Below are positions 1-8,900 of a stretch of 64,000 bases of DNA, piece by piece. Source of the stretch: Cognatishimia coralii (GTDB lineage Bacteria > Pseudomonadota > Alphaproteobacteria > Rhodobacterales > Rhodobacteraceae); NCBI RefSeq assembly GCF_037478305.1, contig NZ_JBBGAZ010000001.1, positions 248,001 to 312,000 of the forward strand. Reading direction: 5' to 3'. The translations under genes and the position numbers were made by a program. Below the pieces are notes generated by a model. That model worked only from the letters and a program-made list of their open reading frames with translations, did not search any database and was not told the DNA's origin. Positions within the stretch are counted from its first letter, which is position 1. Each line of letters opens with the position of its first letter.

Positions 1-29
1 ACAGAACTAAGGTTCCGATTATACCATTG

Positions 30-59
30 AAAAGGCTCGGGGGTTCCCGGGCCTTTTTT
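30..59 (+). terminator. Rho-independent terminator of a gene left of the window
   Basis: A 12-pair stem (AAAAGGCTCGGG against CCCGGGCCTTTT, with one G-T pair) and a short loop runs into a tract of six T. The left arm begins with four A, so it could also work in reverse. It most likely ends a plus-strand transcript that enters from the left edge; no coding frame ending just before it is visible in the first 29 bases. Confidence 0.8.
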
Positions 60-75
60 GTTTCCGGCTCGAAGC

Positions 76-120
76 GCCTGCGAACGCAGGCAGGGCCATC
101 GTCGGTTCGACGATGGCCCT
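76..120. repeat. Two adjacent perfect hairpins, no T tract
   Basis: Bases 76-91 form a perfect 7-bp hairpin (GCCTGCG, AA, CGCAGGC). Directly next to it, 92-120 forms a perfect 13-bp hairpin (AGGGCCATCGTCG with a GTT loop). Neither is followed by T residues on either strand. They lie about 100 bases before the DUF3179 gene, so they may be a structured 5' leader, a cruciform or a remnant of a palindromic repeat. Function unknown. Confidence 0.6.
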
Positions 121-217
121 GCGGTACCGATGACCACCCATCACAAGCACGTTAGGGGGGCTATGCAGGTGGGGTTTATTGGTCCCAGATGAGGCTAACG
201 TTATAGGGAGCCCCATC

Positions 218-1192
218 ATGTTCGCACGATCTATCCTTTTCGCCGCAGGCCTCAGCCTCGCCGTAAGCTCGGCTTTCGCAAGCCCCGCGCGCTGGGTCTT
301 TGAGTGGCCCAATACGGATTTTGAGCAGACCTCGATTGAGGATTGGACGGAAATCCTGTCAGGCGGCCCGCCCAAAGACGGCATCCCAGCAATTGACGAC
401 CCGGTCATGGTGCCAATCAAAGAAGGCGCGCAGATCGGCGAGCGCGAGCCGGTGATCACGGTTGAAATCGAAGGCGAGCTGCCGCGGGCCTATCCGATCC
501 GTTACCTCACATGGCATGAAATCGTGAATGATCAGGTCGGAGATATCCCCGTCGCTGTCACCTTCTGCCCGCTTTGCAATTCCGGTATCACCTTTGATAG
601 GCGGGTCGGCGACCGCGTGCTGAGTTTCGGCGTCTCTGGCAAGCTGCGCAACTCGGACATGGTCATGTATGACCGCGAGACCGAAAGCTGGTGGCAACAG
701 GCCATTGGCACGGGCATTGTGGGCGAGATGAACGGGGTCGAACTCACGACCCTGCCGACCTGGATGGAGAGCTGGCGTCAATTCGCCGAGCGCAATCCGG
801 ATGGCTTGGTGATGGCAGAGCCTCGGTTCGGACGGCCTTACGGGCGCAATCCTTACGTGAATTACGACAGTTCAGCGCGGCCGTTCCTCTATCAAGGCGA
901 AAACCCACCGCATGGCATTCCGCCGCTGGTGCGTGTGATCCGTGTGGGTGACCGCGCCTGGCCAATGACGCGGCTGCGTGAGGCCGGAGAGGTCACCGAG
1001 GCAGGCGTGACGCTGACATGGACCGAAGGGCAGGCGTCAGCATTGGACGGGCGTGACATTGCGAAAAGCAAAGAGGTCGGCACCGTGCGTGTGAAAGACG
1101 CAAGCGGCAAGGATCTGGCGCATGATGTGATGTTTGCTTTCGCCTATCATGCGTTCTGGCCGAATGGGGAGTGGATGCTGGGGGACGGGTAA
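218..1192 (+). CDS. Secreted DUF3179 domain-containing protein
   Basis: A 324-residue protein of the DUF3179 family, whose biochemical role is not established. I chose the ATG at 218 because an AGGGAG ribosome site lies 7 bases upstream and translation then opens with a clean signal peptide (hydrophobic residues 5-20, likely cleavage after AFA at residue 21). The family core is visible around residues 100-200: the LTWHEIVND segment, a CPLC pair at C117 and C120 followed by NSGITFDR, and SFGVSGKLRNSDMVMYDR. The paired cysteines suggest a disulfide or metal site in the periplasm. The gene stands alone, closed on the right by a terminator shared with the convergent MetE-like gene. Family assignment is firm; function is not. 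Confidence 0.88.
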   Translation: MFARSILFAAGLSLAVSSAFASPARWVFEWPNTDFEQTSIEDWTEILSGGPPKDGIPAIDDPVMVPIKEGAQIGEREPVITVEIEGELPRAYPIRYLTWHEIVNDQVGDIPVAVTFCPLCNSGITFDRRVGDRVLSFGVSGKLRNSDMVMYDRETESWWQQAIGTGIVGEMNGVELTTLPTWMESWRQFAERNPDGLVMAEPRFGRPYGRNPYVNYDSSARPFLYQGENPPHGIPPLVRVIRVGDRAWPMTRLREAGEVTEAGVTLTWTEGQASALDGRDIAKSKEVGTVRVKDASGKDLAHDVMFAFAYHAFWPNGEWMLGDG

Positions 1193-1213
1193 ACACCGTA
1201 TTCCCAAAATAGA

Positions 1214-1247
1214 AAGCCCCGCGAAAATCTCGCGGGGCTTATTTTTG
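1214..1247. terminator. Bidirectional terminator
   Basis: AAGCCCCGCG pairs perfectly with CGCGGGGCTT across a 7-base loop, followed by ATTTTTG on the plus strand. The minus-strand side has only a short T run. It sits between two convergent genes and can end both. Confidence 0.85.
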
Positions 1248-1264
1248 TTACCAATCCAGAATAA

Positions 1265-2392
1265 TCAGTTCCGCGCTTCCGCCAAATCCGCGCCTGTGCG
1301 CAGGTTGCGGAGTTTCTTCCACGTCACGTCCGGGTCAATCTTGCCATAGCCCGCGAAGGTGCCAAAGCCGCAATCGGTGCTCGCCACCACGCGGTCCATC
1401 CCGACAATATCGATGAAGCGCTGCAGACGCTGGGCGATAAGTTCTGGGTGTTCGACATAGTTCGAGCAGGTGTCAATCACGCCAGGCGCGAGGATCTTAT
1501 CCTCTGGGATATCGGCATCGCGCCAGACGGTCCATTCGTGTTCATGGCAGGGATTGGCGCTTTCGAACAAGATCGTGTTCGGGCGCGCAGACAGCACGAT
1601 ATCAATGACCTTTTCCAAGGCGATATCATGGTCATGCGGGCCTTCGTAGTTGCCCCAGCAAAGGTGCATCCGCATCCGGTCGGCAGGCAGGCCTTCGGTT
1701 GCGGCGTTCAGAGCCTCGACATTGGCGGCGGCCATTTTCACGAATTCTTCTTCAGTCGCGTCCTGATAGCCCGTGTGGCGCGACATCGCGAGATCGGGGC
1801 AGTCGAATTGAATATCAAGACCTGCATCCAGAATGGCCTCATATTCAGGGCGCATCGCACTGGCCAAAGCCTCTAGATAGGCTTCGTGGCTGGAGTAGTA
1901 TTTGTTCACCTGAAAGGCTGTGATCAGACCCGGAGATGCCGCATTCATAAAAGCGCGCGTTCCTTGGCCCTCTTTATCGAGCGCCTCTTTATAGCGGCGA
2001 ATGTCCTCAAGGGCAGGCTCGAGGTTGACCAGTTTCACCTCTCCAACACAGGAGGCACGGGTGAATTCCTGGCTACCCATAATCGCGCTAAGCTTTTTGG
2101 CCAGACCGGGATGGGCCGCGAGGTCTTTTGCCGGTTTGCGATCAATATGGCCGCCAAACCCGCTTAGGCGCTCTTGCATGTAGGTCGAATAGCCGACCTT
2201 GCCGAGTTCTCCGTCAGAGACAATGGTCACGCCGGATTCCCGCTGCTTTTTCACGGCCACCGTGATGGAGTCCTGAACGGTCGTCTCAAATTCGTCCTTG
2301 TCGTAGTCGCGGCCGTTGTCTTTGGCCAAAAGCAATTCCGAGAGGTGGTCACCGCGGGGGAGGCTGCCGACGTGGGTTGTCTCGATGGTCAT
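1265..2392 (-). CDS. MetE-like (cobalamin-independent methionine synthase II family) protein
   Basis: A 375-residue stand-alone protein resembling the C-terminal catalytic half of cobalamin-independent methionine synthase, a TIM barrel with a thiol-activating zinc. The opening ETTHVGSLPR, the HLCWGN segment (His-x-Cys) and ASTDCGFGT near the end match the positions of MetE zinc ligands. Full MetE is about 750 residues with a duplicated N-terminal barrel, so this is the short form; members of this family often act on substrates other than methyltetrahydrofolate-triglutamate, and the donor here cannot be told from sequence. The start at 2392 has a GAAGGA site just upstream; an upstream in-frame start would add 21 residues that do not look like family sequence. 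Single gene with its own promoter region. Confidence 0.85.
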   Translation of the reverse strand: MTIETTHVGSLPRGDHLSELLLAKDNGRDYDKDEFETTVQDSITVAVKKQRESGVTIVSDGELGKVGYSTYMQERLSGFGGHIDRKPAKDLAAHPGLAKKLSAIMGSQEFTRASCVGEVKLVNLEPALEDIRRYKEALDKEGQGTRAFMNAASPGLITAFQVNKYYSSHEAYLEALASAMRPEYEAILDAGLDIQFDCPDLAMSRHTGYQDATEEEFVKMAAANVEALNAATEGLPADRMRMHLCWGNYEGPHDHDIALEKVIDIVLSARPNTILFESANPCHEHEWTVWRDADIPEDKILAPGVIDTCSNYVEHPELIAQRLQRFIDIVGMDRVVASTDCGFGTFAGYGKIDPDVTWKKLRNLRTGADLAEARN

Positions 2393-2522
2393 ACTGCGTC
2401 CTTCGTCTTGTATATGAGAAGAGCATAGGCGGTGTCGGAGCGGGGGCGAAGTCAAAACTTAAAAAATGTGCTGACAGGCCTCACAGGGTGAGATTCGTGT
2501 GAATGAAGCAGCGGCCAAAAAT

Positions 2523-2550
2523 GAAAAAGCACCGCCGAGGCGATGCTTTT
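2523..2550 (-). terminator. Terminator of the M23 peptidase/bactofilin operon
   Basis: Read on the minus strand: AAAAGCATCGCC, a two-base loop, then GGCGGTGCTTTTTC. The stem has one mismatch-type pair and ends in five T. It starts 23 bases after the bactofilin stop codon. Confidence 0.8.
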
Positions 2551-2572
2551 CAGATTGCTATTTAAGCAAGGC

Positions 2573-3079
2573 TTATTTGCCAGCAGGTGCCGGAGCCGCT
2601 TTCGCTGGGGCAGGGCGTTTGCCTGCGCCACCCAGTGGGTCGTCCTGACGCTGGACAGAGCCTTCGAAATGCGCGCCGCTTTCGATGGCGATGGTTTTGT
2701 GGATGATGTCACCTTCAACACGCGCGGTGGATGTCAGGCGGACCTTTAGGCCACGTACGCGGCCCACGATGCGGCCGTTGACCACGACGTCGTCAGCAAC
2801 CACTTCGCCTTTGACAGTAGCGGTTTCGCCAACAGTCAGAAGATGCGCGCGGATGTCGCCTTCGATGGTGCCTTCGATTTGCACGTCACCGGTGGTTTTC
2901 AGATTGCCTTTGACATGCAGGTCCGAAGACAAAACGGATGCGCCCACTTTTGGACGTGGCGCCGCGGCTGGGGCAGCGGCCGCTGCTGGAGCGGCCTTTT
3001 TGGCTGCTTCTGGCAGAACCGGCTTTGCGGTATCAGCAGGTGTTGCGGCAGGTTCGTTGATTTTGCTTTTAGAAAACAT
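2573..3079 (-). CDS. Bactofilin (polymer-forming cytoskeletal protein)
   Basis: A 168-residue bactofilin. An Ala/Pro-rich disordered N-terminus (about residues 10-45) precedes the beta-helical DUF583 core (about 48-145), where short strands repeat as in VKGNLKTTGDVQIEGTIEGD; a second Ala/Pro/Lys tail follows. Bactofilins self-assemble into filaments without nucleotides and recruit cell-wall enzymes to local sites at the membrane. The gene overlaps the 3' end of the upstream M23 peptidase gene by 11 bases, which implies translational coupling and supports a joint morphogenetic role, as in Caulobacter and Helicobacter where bactofilins work with M23-type endopeptidases. A terminator follows. 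Confidence 0.93.
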   Translation of the reverse strand: MFSKSKINEPAATPADTAKPVLPEAAKKAAPAAAAAPAAAPRPKVGASVLSSDLHVKGNLKTTGDVQIEGTIEGDIRAHLLTVGETATVKGEVVADDVVVNGRIVGRVRGLKVRLTSTARVEGDIIHKTIAIESGAHFEGSVQRQDDPLGGAGKRPAPAKAAPAPAGK

Positions 3080-4376
3080 CTCTTGCAGCCTTGATAAATT
3101 TCATCGGGTTTACGGCCCGACCGTTAATCCGCACTTCATAGTGCAAATGGGTTCCTGTCGAGCGTCCTGTGTTGCCCATATCACCTATGTGTTGCCCGCG
3201 CGACACTCGGTCTCCCTTTTTTACGCGGAATTTCGCCAAGTGGGCGTAGCGAGTTTCGATGCCATGGGCATGTTTGATCTTGATCAGCTTGCCATAGCCC
3301 GAGGACCAACCGGCGTGGATGACCACTCCGTCAGCCGTCGCAAAGATATCGGTGCCATGCGGGCCTGCAACATCGGCACCGCGGTGCATCCGGCCCCAGC
3401 GCATGCCAAAGCCAGAGGTATAGCGGACTGCGGTTTTGTAAGGCACGGCGAAAGGCGTGGTTTCGGCGGCGATGCGGTACATGTTCAGACGGTCCAACTG
3501 GCCCAGCAGAGCGTTGGCGCGTTTCATTTCGGGCGACAGTTCTCCGCCAGAGGTGGTAACAGTCAGAGGCAGGTTTGGACCGCCAAGGCCGGTGTAGCCG
3601 CGCTTCACCTCTTCCAGCAGCGCATCAGTAGACAGGCCAGCAGAGGCAAACATCTTTTCCAGAGGCTCGACCGAGACGGTCATCGCGTCTTCGAGCTGGG
3701 TGAAGATCTGGTCGTTCATTTCCTCAAGCAGCTTGAGCTCGAGTTCCATATTGTCGGCGATTGCTACAGCTTCGCGGGCTTGTACAAAAAGCTCGTCGCG
3801 TTCTGCAGCAGTTTCAGCGAGGGCGGTGACGATGGATTCGACACCTTCGGTGTTCAGATCCTGCGCGACGGTGGATTCAACATAGGCATCTGCATCTGCC
3901 GTGACGCGCTCGAGTTCGGTGCGGGCCTCGTCGCGTTCTTTCATTGTGCGGCGCAGGGTGGACTGGATCACCTCGATGCCAGTTTCCAGCTCGCGGGATC
4001 GGGTTTCAGCCGAGAGCAGCTCGGATTGCATCAAAGAAATCTGCTCAAGCGCGGCGGTGAAACGTTCTTGGGCGGCCAAAGCCTCTGCCGAGCGCTGGTC
4101 GCGTTCGTCAGACAGAGTGTTCAGACGCAGCTGATAGTTTTCCTGATCGCGTTTGGCCTGTTCGCGGAAATTGCCAGAGCCGATCGAGTCCATGAACAGA
4201 ACGGCCGTCACGATAATCGCCCAGCCCACCACAAGCGCACCGCATCCGGCGATCATCAGCTGGGTGTGAGGTTTCAGGCGAATAAAGCGTGTGTCCGTGT
4301 CGGACCTTAGGAACAAACGGCGTTCCGGGAACCACTTTTCTAGCAGCACATGAATTTTAGACGCAATTCCACGCAA
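3069..4376 (-). CDS. Membrane-anchored M23 family peptidoglycan endopeptidase
   Basis: A 435-residue protein with a cytoplasmic N-terminus, one membrane helix (about 38-62), a long coiled coil (about 70-250, rich in Glu/Arg/Gln) and a C-terminal LytM/M23 domain (about 310-435). The zinc and catalytic residues are all present: H331 and D335 in HRGAD, H379 in RYAHL, H410 and H412 in THLHYE. With an intact active site it should cut peptide cross-links in periplasmic peptidoglycan, although coiled-coil M23 proteins may also act as amidase activators when degenerate, which this one is not. It is the first gene of an operon with bactofilin. A TTAA-N7-TTAA site lies about 150 bases upstream. Confidence 0.93.
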   Translation of the reverse strand: MRGIASKIHVLLEKWFPERRLFLRSDTDTRFIRLKPHTQLMIAGCGALVVGWAIIVTAVLFMDSIGSGNFREQAKRDQENYQLRLNTLSDERDQRSAEALAAQERFTAALEQISLMQSELLSAETRSRELETGIEVIQSTLRRTMKERDEARTELERVTADADAYVESTVAQDLNTEGVESIVTALAETAAERDELFVQAREAVAIADNMELELKLLEEMNDQIFTQLEDAMTVSVEPLEKMFASAGLSTDALLEEVKRGYTGLGGPNLPLTVTTSGGELSPEMKRANALLGQLDRLNMYRIAAETTPFAVPYKTAVRYTSGFGMRWGRMHRGADVAGPHGTDIFATADGVVIHAGWSSGYGKLIKIKHAHGIETRYAHLAKFRVKKGDRVSRGQHIGDMGNTGRSTGTHLHYEVRINGRAVNPMKFIKAARDVF

Positions 4377-4521
4377 AACGTCTTAGTCCTTTGGTTTTTC
4401 CCCGTTGGTGCGCCAATGTCCCCAGGCGCTCCAATTTCATTAACGGGCAGGTAAAGTTTCGGCAAGGTTTTTGACGACGCAGGCAAGTTTCCGCTTTGAT
4501 TGTCCACGCATCTCGCGAAGT

Positions 4522-4536
4522 TTAACCTTTTGTTAA
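4522..4536. promoter_or_regulatory. CtrA-type binding site upstream of the M23/bactofilin operon
   Basis: TTAACCTTTTGTTAA matches the full CtrA consensus TTAA-N7-TTAA. It lies between the stop of the DUF455 gene and the start of the M23 peptidase gene, both on the minus strand, 146 bases before the latter. A further TTAA half site lies at 4440-4443. The match is exact but the site is short, so control by CtrA is inferred. Confidence 0.5.
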
Positions 4537-4560
4537 GGCTTTGTTTCCGCCTCTGTCAGC

Positions 4561-5376
4561 TCAAGGTCTGGGGTCATCGGCCAGAGGCCAATAAAAATCC
4601 GGTGGCAGGCCCGCTTCGGCGCGTTTTTCTTCATTGAACGGAGGTTTAAGGGCCCCGTGGAAGTATTTGCGCACCAACTTGTGAAAAACCTCTTTGGGAT
4701 CAAGGTCATGGCGGCCGCAAAGGAAGTGGAACCATTTGGAGCCATAGGCCACATGGCCGACTTCTTCGGCGTAAATTACCTCTAGCGCCTCGACCACTTG
4801 GTCAAGCTTCGCTTTGCGGAAGATGTCGATCATGCCAGGGGTCACGTCCAGTCCACGCGCTTCCAGCACCATGGGAACGACGGCCAATCGCCCCATGAAA
4901 TCATCCACTGTGTCCTCGGCGGCGCGCCACATGCCGGCGTGGGCGGGGAGGTCTCCGTAGAAACTGTCTAAATCCTCAAGGCAGTCGCAGATCAGGTTGA
5001 AATGTTTGCTTTCTTCATCGGCGGCTTTAACCCAATCGTCATAAAAGCCAATGGGCATTTTCACATCGGTAAACCGCGCGATGATGTCCCAATGCAGATC
5101 GACCGCGTTCAACTCGATATGCCCAACCGCGTGCAAAAGCGCGATCTGACCGGGTCGAGAGCCGGGGCGGCGGCGCGGCACATCACGGGGCGACAAAAGT
5201 TCCGGTTTCTCTGGACGGGCAGGATGCAACGGCGGCGTGGCGGCACCGATTTCGGGTGTTTCACCCGCCGCGCGCGCGGCAAACCACTGCGCCGCATAAT
5301 CCCGAGACAGCGCTGTCTTCGCGCGGCCATCTGCGGTCGAGAGCACCTCGACCGCCATGTTTGCAAGGGTCTTCAT
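4561..5376 (-). CDS. DUF455 ferritin-like domain protein
   Basis: A 271-residue protein of the DUF455 family, which folds as a ferritin-like four-helix bundle. Candidate di-metal ligands appear in the expected alternating pattern: the Glu of HIELNAVDLHW, the Glu and His of EESKHF, the Glu of EARGLD, and the Glu and His of EEVGHVAYG. This suggests a non-haem di-iron or similar centre, but no reaction is known for the family. Its start codon overlaps the stop codon of the upstream peroxiredoxin gene (ATGA), so the two are coupled and a role in oxidant or metal handling is a reasonable guess. No terminator is visible behind it. Confidence 0.85.
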   Translation of the reverse strand: MKTLANMAVEVLSTADGRAKTALSRDYAAQWFAARAAGETPEIGAATPPLHPARPEKPELLSPRDVPRRRPGSRPGQIALLHAVGHIELNAVDLHWDIIARFTDVKMPIGFYDDWVKAADEESKHFNLICDCLEDLDSFYGDLPAHAGMWRAAEDTVDDFMGRLAVVPMVLEARGLDVTPGMIDIFRKAKLDQVVEALEVIYAEEVGHVAYGSKWFHFLCGRHDLDPKEVFHKLVRKYFHGALKPPFNEEKRAEAGLPPDFYWPLADDPRP

Positions 5377-5837
5377 CAGAGCGCTTTCGCCGCCTCCATG
5401 ACTTCGTCCACATGTCCCGGAACTTTCACCTTGCGCCAGACCTGGGCGATTTTGCCCGCGCCATCGATCAAAAAGGTCGAACGTTCGATGCCCATATAGG
5501 TCTTGCCGTACATCTTTTTCTCTTTCCAGACGTCATAGGCCTCACACACGTCAGAGTCGGCATCCGTCAACAGCTCGACCGTCAGCTCTTGTTTTTCGAC
5601 AAACTTGTGGTGGCTTTTCATATCGTCCTTGGACAGGCCAAAGACCTCGACGTTTTCCGCCGCAAAGGCCTCTTTCAACTCGCTAAAACCGATGGCCTCT
5701 TTGGTGCAGCCGGAAGTGTTGTCGCGGGGATAGAAAAACAGCACCACCGCTTTGGGTTTCAGGCTGGACAGGGTGACGTCCTCGCCAGAGGTGCTGGGCA
5801 GGGTAAAGTCGGGCGCGTTCTCGCCGATCTCAGGCAT
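5376..5837 (-). CDS. bcp: BCP/PrxQ-type thioredoxin-dependent peroxiredoxin
   Basis: A 153-residue thiol peroxidase that reduces hydrogen peroxide and alkyl hydroperoxides. The peroxidatic cysteine is C44 in NTSGCTKEA, with the preceding FFYPRDNT motif that shapes the active site. The resolving cysteine that E. coli BCP carries five residues later is absent (Ile49); C98 in SDVCEAY is the only other cysteine and could serve instead, as in PrxQ proteins with the resolving residue in a later helix. The ATG at 5837 was chosen because GGAGAA lies 6-8 bases upstream and it matches the family start; a longer frame adds 19 atypical residues. Coupled to the DUF455 gene by an ATGA overlap. Confidence 0.92.
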   Translation of the reverse strand: MPEIGENAPDFTLPSTSGEDVTLSSLKPKAVVLFFYPRDNTSGCTKEAIGFSELKEAFAAENVEVFGLSKDDMKSHHKFVEKQELTVELLTDADSDVCEAYDVWKEKKMYGKTYMGIERSTFLIDGAGKIAQVWRKVKVPGHVDEVMEAAKAL

Positions 5838-5932
5838 GAGTTCTCCTTGGGCTTTCAGTTTGAAGCCTATATGGTAGAGCGCAGAGCGCGACAAGAAACC
5901 GATTGCCGCAATAAAAAATTACCCGAGCCGCC

Positions 5933-8900
5933 GTGCCTGAACAGATGACCCAGCCTGATCCCGTCAAACCCAAGTCGCGCTTGCGGCGTCTGGGGCTGTG
6001 GAGCTTGGGTGTCGTGCTGGTGCTTGGTGTGGGGCTGGCAGTTCTAGCGATGACCTCGATTGGACGCACAATCCACGTCGCGCCTTGGATCAACGCTCAA
6101 TTGGTGACGCAATTGTCCGGCGCTGTGCCCGGAGCATCCGTCCAGTTCGAAGGCGCGACTTTGCTGATTGAGGATGATCTGCATCCGCATGTGGTCTTTG
6201 AACGTCTGGATCTGGTGCCCGACGATGGTGGCCCTGTGATGTCGATCTCTGAAGTTGAGGCCTCTTTGTCATATCGCAAGCTTTTGCAGGGACAGATCGC
6301 GCCGCGTGAAATTCGTATGTCCGGGGTGATCCTGAATGCCACCCGCGCCGATGAAGGCGAGGTCGCGCTGGCGATTGACGGCGGGCAGGGCGGGGCTGCG
6401 ACCTCGACTTCTTTGGGTGACATCGAACGTGAAATTGACCGCCTCTTGCAGACATCAGAGTTTGAGAACCTTTCGCGCGTGTCGCTGGATGCGATCACCA
6501 TTCAGTTTGACGACCAGCGCGCGGGACGCAGTTGGACGGTGGATGGGGGCAGCTTCCTTCTGACACGCGACGACAAAGCGCTGCGCATGACGACGAATAT
6601 CGCCTTGCTGGGCGGGCGTGACTATGTGTCCACGCTTGAATTTAATTTCGAAACCGAACTCGGCCAACCGGAAGCGCAATTCGGTGTGAACTTTGAAGAC
6701 GTACCCTCCACCGACATCGCGTCGCAATCACCCGCTTTGACATGGCTGAGCATCCTAGATGCGCCGATCTCCGGTGCGATGCGCTTTGAGATTGATGAAA
6801 GCGGAGACCTTGGCCCGTTGAATGCGGCCCTGCGCATCAGCGAAGGCGTTGTGCAACCCGGTGGCGTCGTGCGTCCGGTGCCGTTTAAATCAGCAGGGAC
6901 GCATTTCACCTATGATCCTCAAAGTGACGCGATTGAGTTCACTGAACTTGTGGCGGACAGCGCCTGGGGACAGGCGCGCGCCGAAGGGGTGGCCTATTTG
7001 CGCGACCTGCAGGGCGGCCTTCCCGGAGCGCTTTGGGGACAGTTTAAATTCACCGACCTTAGCGGCAATCCGGCGGGATTGTTCGGCGCACCGGTCTCGA
7101 TTGATCATGCGCAGGCGGATTTTCGGCTGGATCTGACGAATTTCACCATCGATGTGGGCGAGTTTCTGTTGAAAAGCGAGGGCCAAACCGCTGTCGCAAA
7201 AGGACAATTCATCCCGCTTGACGAAGGTTGGAAGGTCAGCCTGAATGCTCAAATGGCAGAGGTGGACGCCCGCGAAGTGATCCGCTGGTGGCCGGAAAAC
7301 GCCCAGCCCAAGCCGCGCAAATGGGTCGATGAGAATATCTTGGCGGGGCAACTCAGTGACGTGAACTTTGCCTTGCGTGCGGTGCCGGGCGCTAAGCCTG
7401 ATATCTATCTGGACTTTGAATTTGACGAGGCCGAAGTGCGCTATGTCAAAACGCTCCCGCCGGTGAAAAAGGCAAAGGGGCGCGCGGTTTGGGTCGACAA
7501 CCGCTTTGTTGTGACGGCTGAGGGCGGAGAGGTCGCGCCGGGCGCTGGCGGCGTTCTGGATGCGACAGGCACAAGTTTCGTGATCCCCAATACTCGCATC
7601 AAACAGGGGCCCGCCGAGGTCTGGCTGAAAACCCGAGGCACGGTGACTGCTGCATTGCGCTTGCTGGATCACAAGCCGCTTGAGGTCTTTTCCAAGGCGG
7701 GGCTGCCTGTCGATCTGGCGGAGGGCGAAGTCGAGGTCGAGGGCAGGATCAACCTGTTCCTGCGCAAGGGTCTGAAACCAGAGGAGGTCAACTTCGACAT
7801 TGCCGCCACCGCGCGCAATGTTCGCTCGACGCAGCTTGTCCCCGACAAACAAATCGCGGCCCCCGAACTCTCGATCCTAGCCACCTCTCAGGCGGTGTCA
7901 GTGGCCGGGCGCGGGCGCATCGGCAGCGTGCCGATTGAGGCCACTTGGTCGACGGTGCTGGGTCAAGAGACCGGTGGAAAAAGCCAGCTTTTGGGGTCAG
8001 TCGAGCTCAATGAGAGCACGGTGGATGAGTTCAACCTCGGTCTGAGCCGTGAGATGCTGTCAGGGCAGGGCAAGGCGGCCATTCGGATTGATTTTGAGCG
8101 CGACAAACTGCCTGAAATGCAAGTGACCTCGGATCTGCGTGGGCTGCGCATGGCCATTCCGACCTTGGGCTGGAGCAAGCCTGCGTCGCGGGCAGCAGAA
8201 CTGACGGTCACTGTGGCCCTGGACCAACCGGCGCGCGTGGAGAACCTACTCATGTCCGCCCAAGGGCTTGAAGCACAAGGGAATATTACGCTTAAGCCTG
8301 ATGGTGGGATGGATGTATTTACCCTTGATCGGTTGACGGTTGGTAACTGGTTCGATGGGTCTGCGAAGCTCACCGGCCGTCCTGGACAAATAACGCCGGG
8401 AATTGAATTGACGTCCGGTACTTTGGACCTGCGGAAACTGCCAGAGGCAAGTAGTGCAGGCGGCGATCGCACACCGGTTCTGGCAAACCTGTCCCGCGTA
8501 CGGGTGTCTGACACGATTGACCTGACCAGCTTTGGCGGCTCGTTCCTTGCAGGTGGCGGCATGCAGGGCGAATTTCGCGCGCGTGTGAATGGCGGGGCCA
8601 CGATATCGGGGTCTTTGACGCCCGTGGGTGGGCGCAGCGCGATCCGGATATTGTCGGCGGATGCGGGCAATGTGTTGCGGTCAGCAGAATTCTTGCGCAA
8701 CGCGAGTGGGGGCACATTACAGCTGGATTTGAACCCGCTGGGCAAAAACGAATTTGACGGGCGGGCAATCATCAATGATGTCCGCATTCAGGATGCACCG
8801 GCTTTTGCAGCTTTGTTGAATGCGGTCTCGGTTGTGGGTCTGCTTGATCAAATGGCGGGCGAGGGGATCTTGTTCACGGACGTGGAATCCCGTTTTCGGA

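Noticed and set aside
2685..4310. A 541-codon open frame on the plus strand
   Set aside because: It lies opposite the M23 peptidase and bactofilin genes, which have clear domains; the plus-strand translation shows no family motif and low complexity typical of antisense frames.
6890..7852. A 320-codon open frame on the minus strand
   Set aside because: Antisense to the AsmA-like gene, with no ribosome site and no motif.
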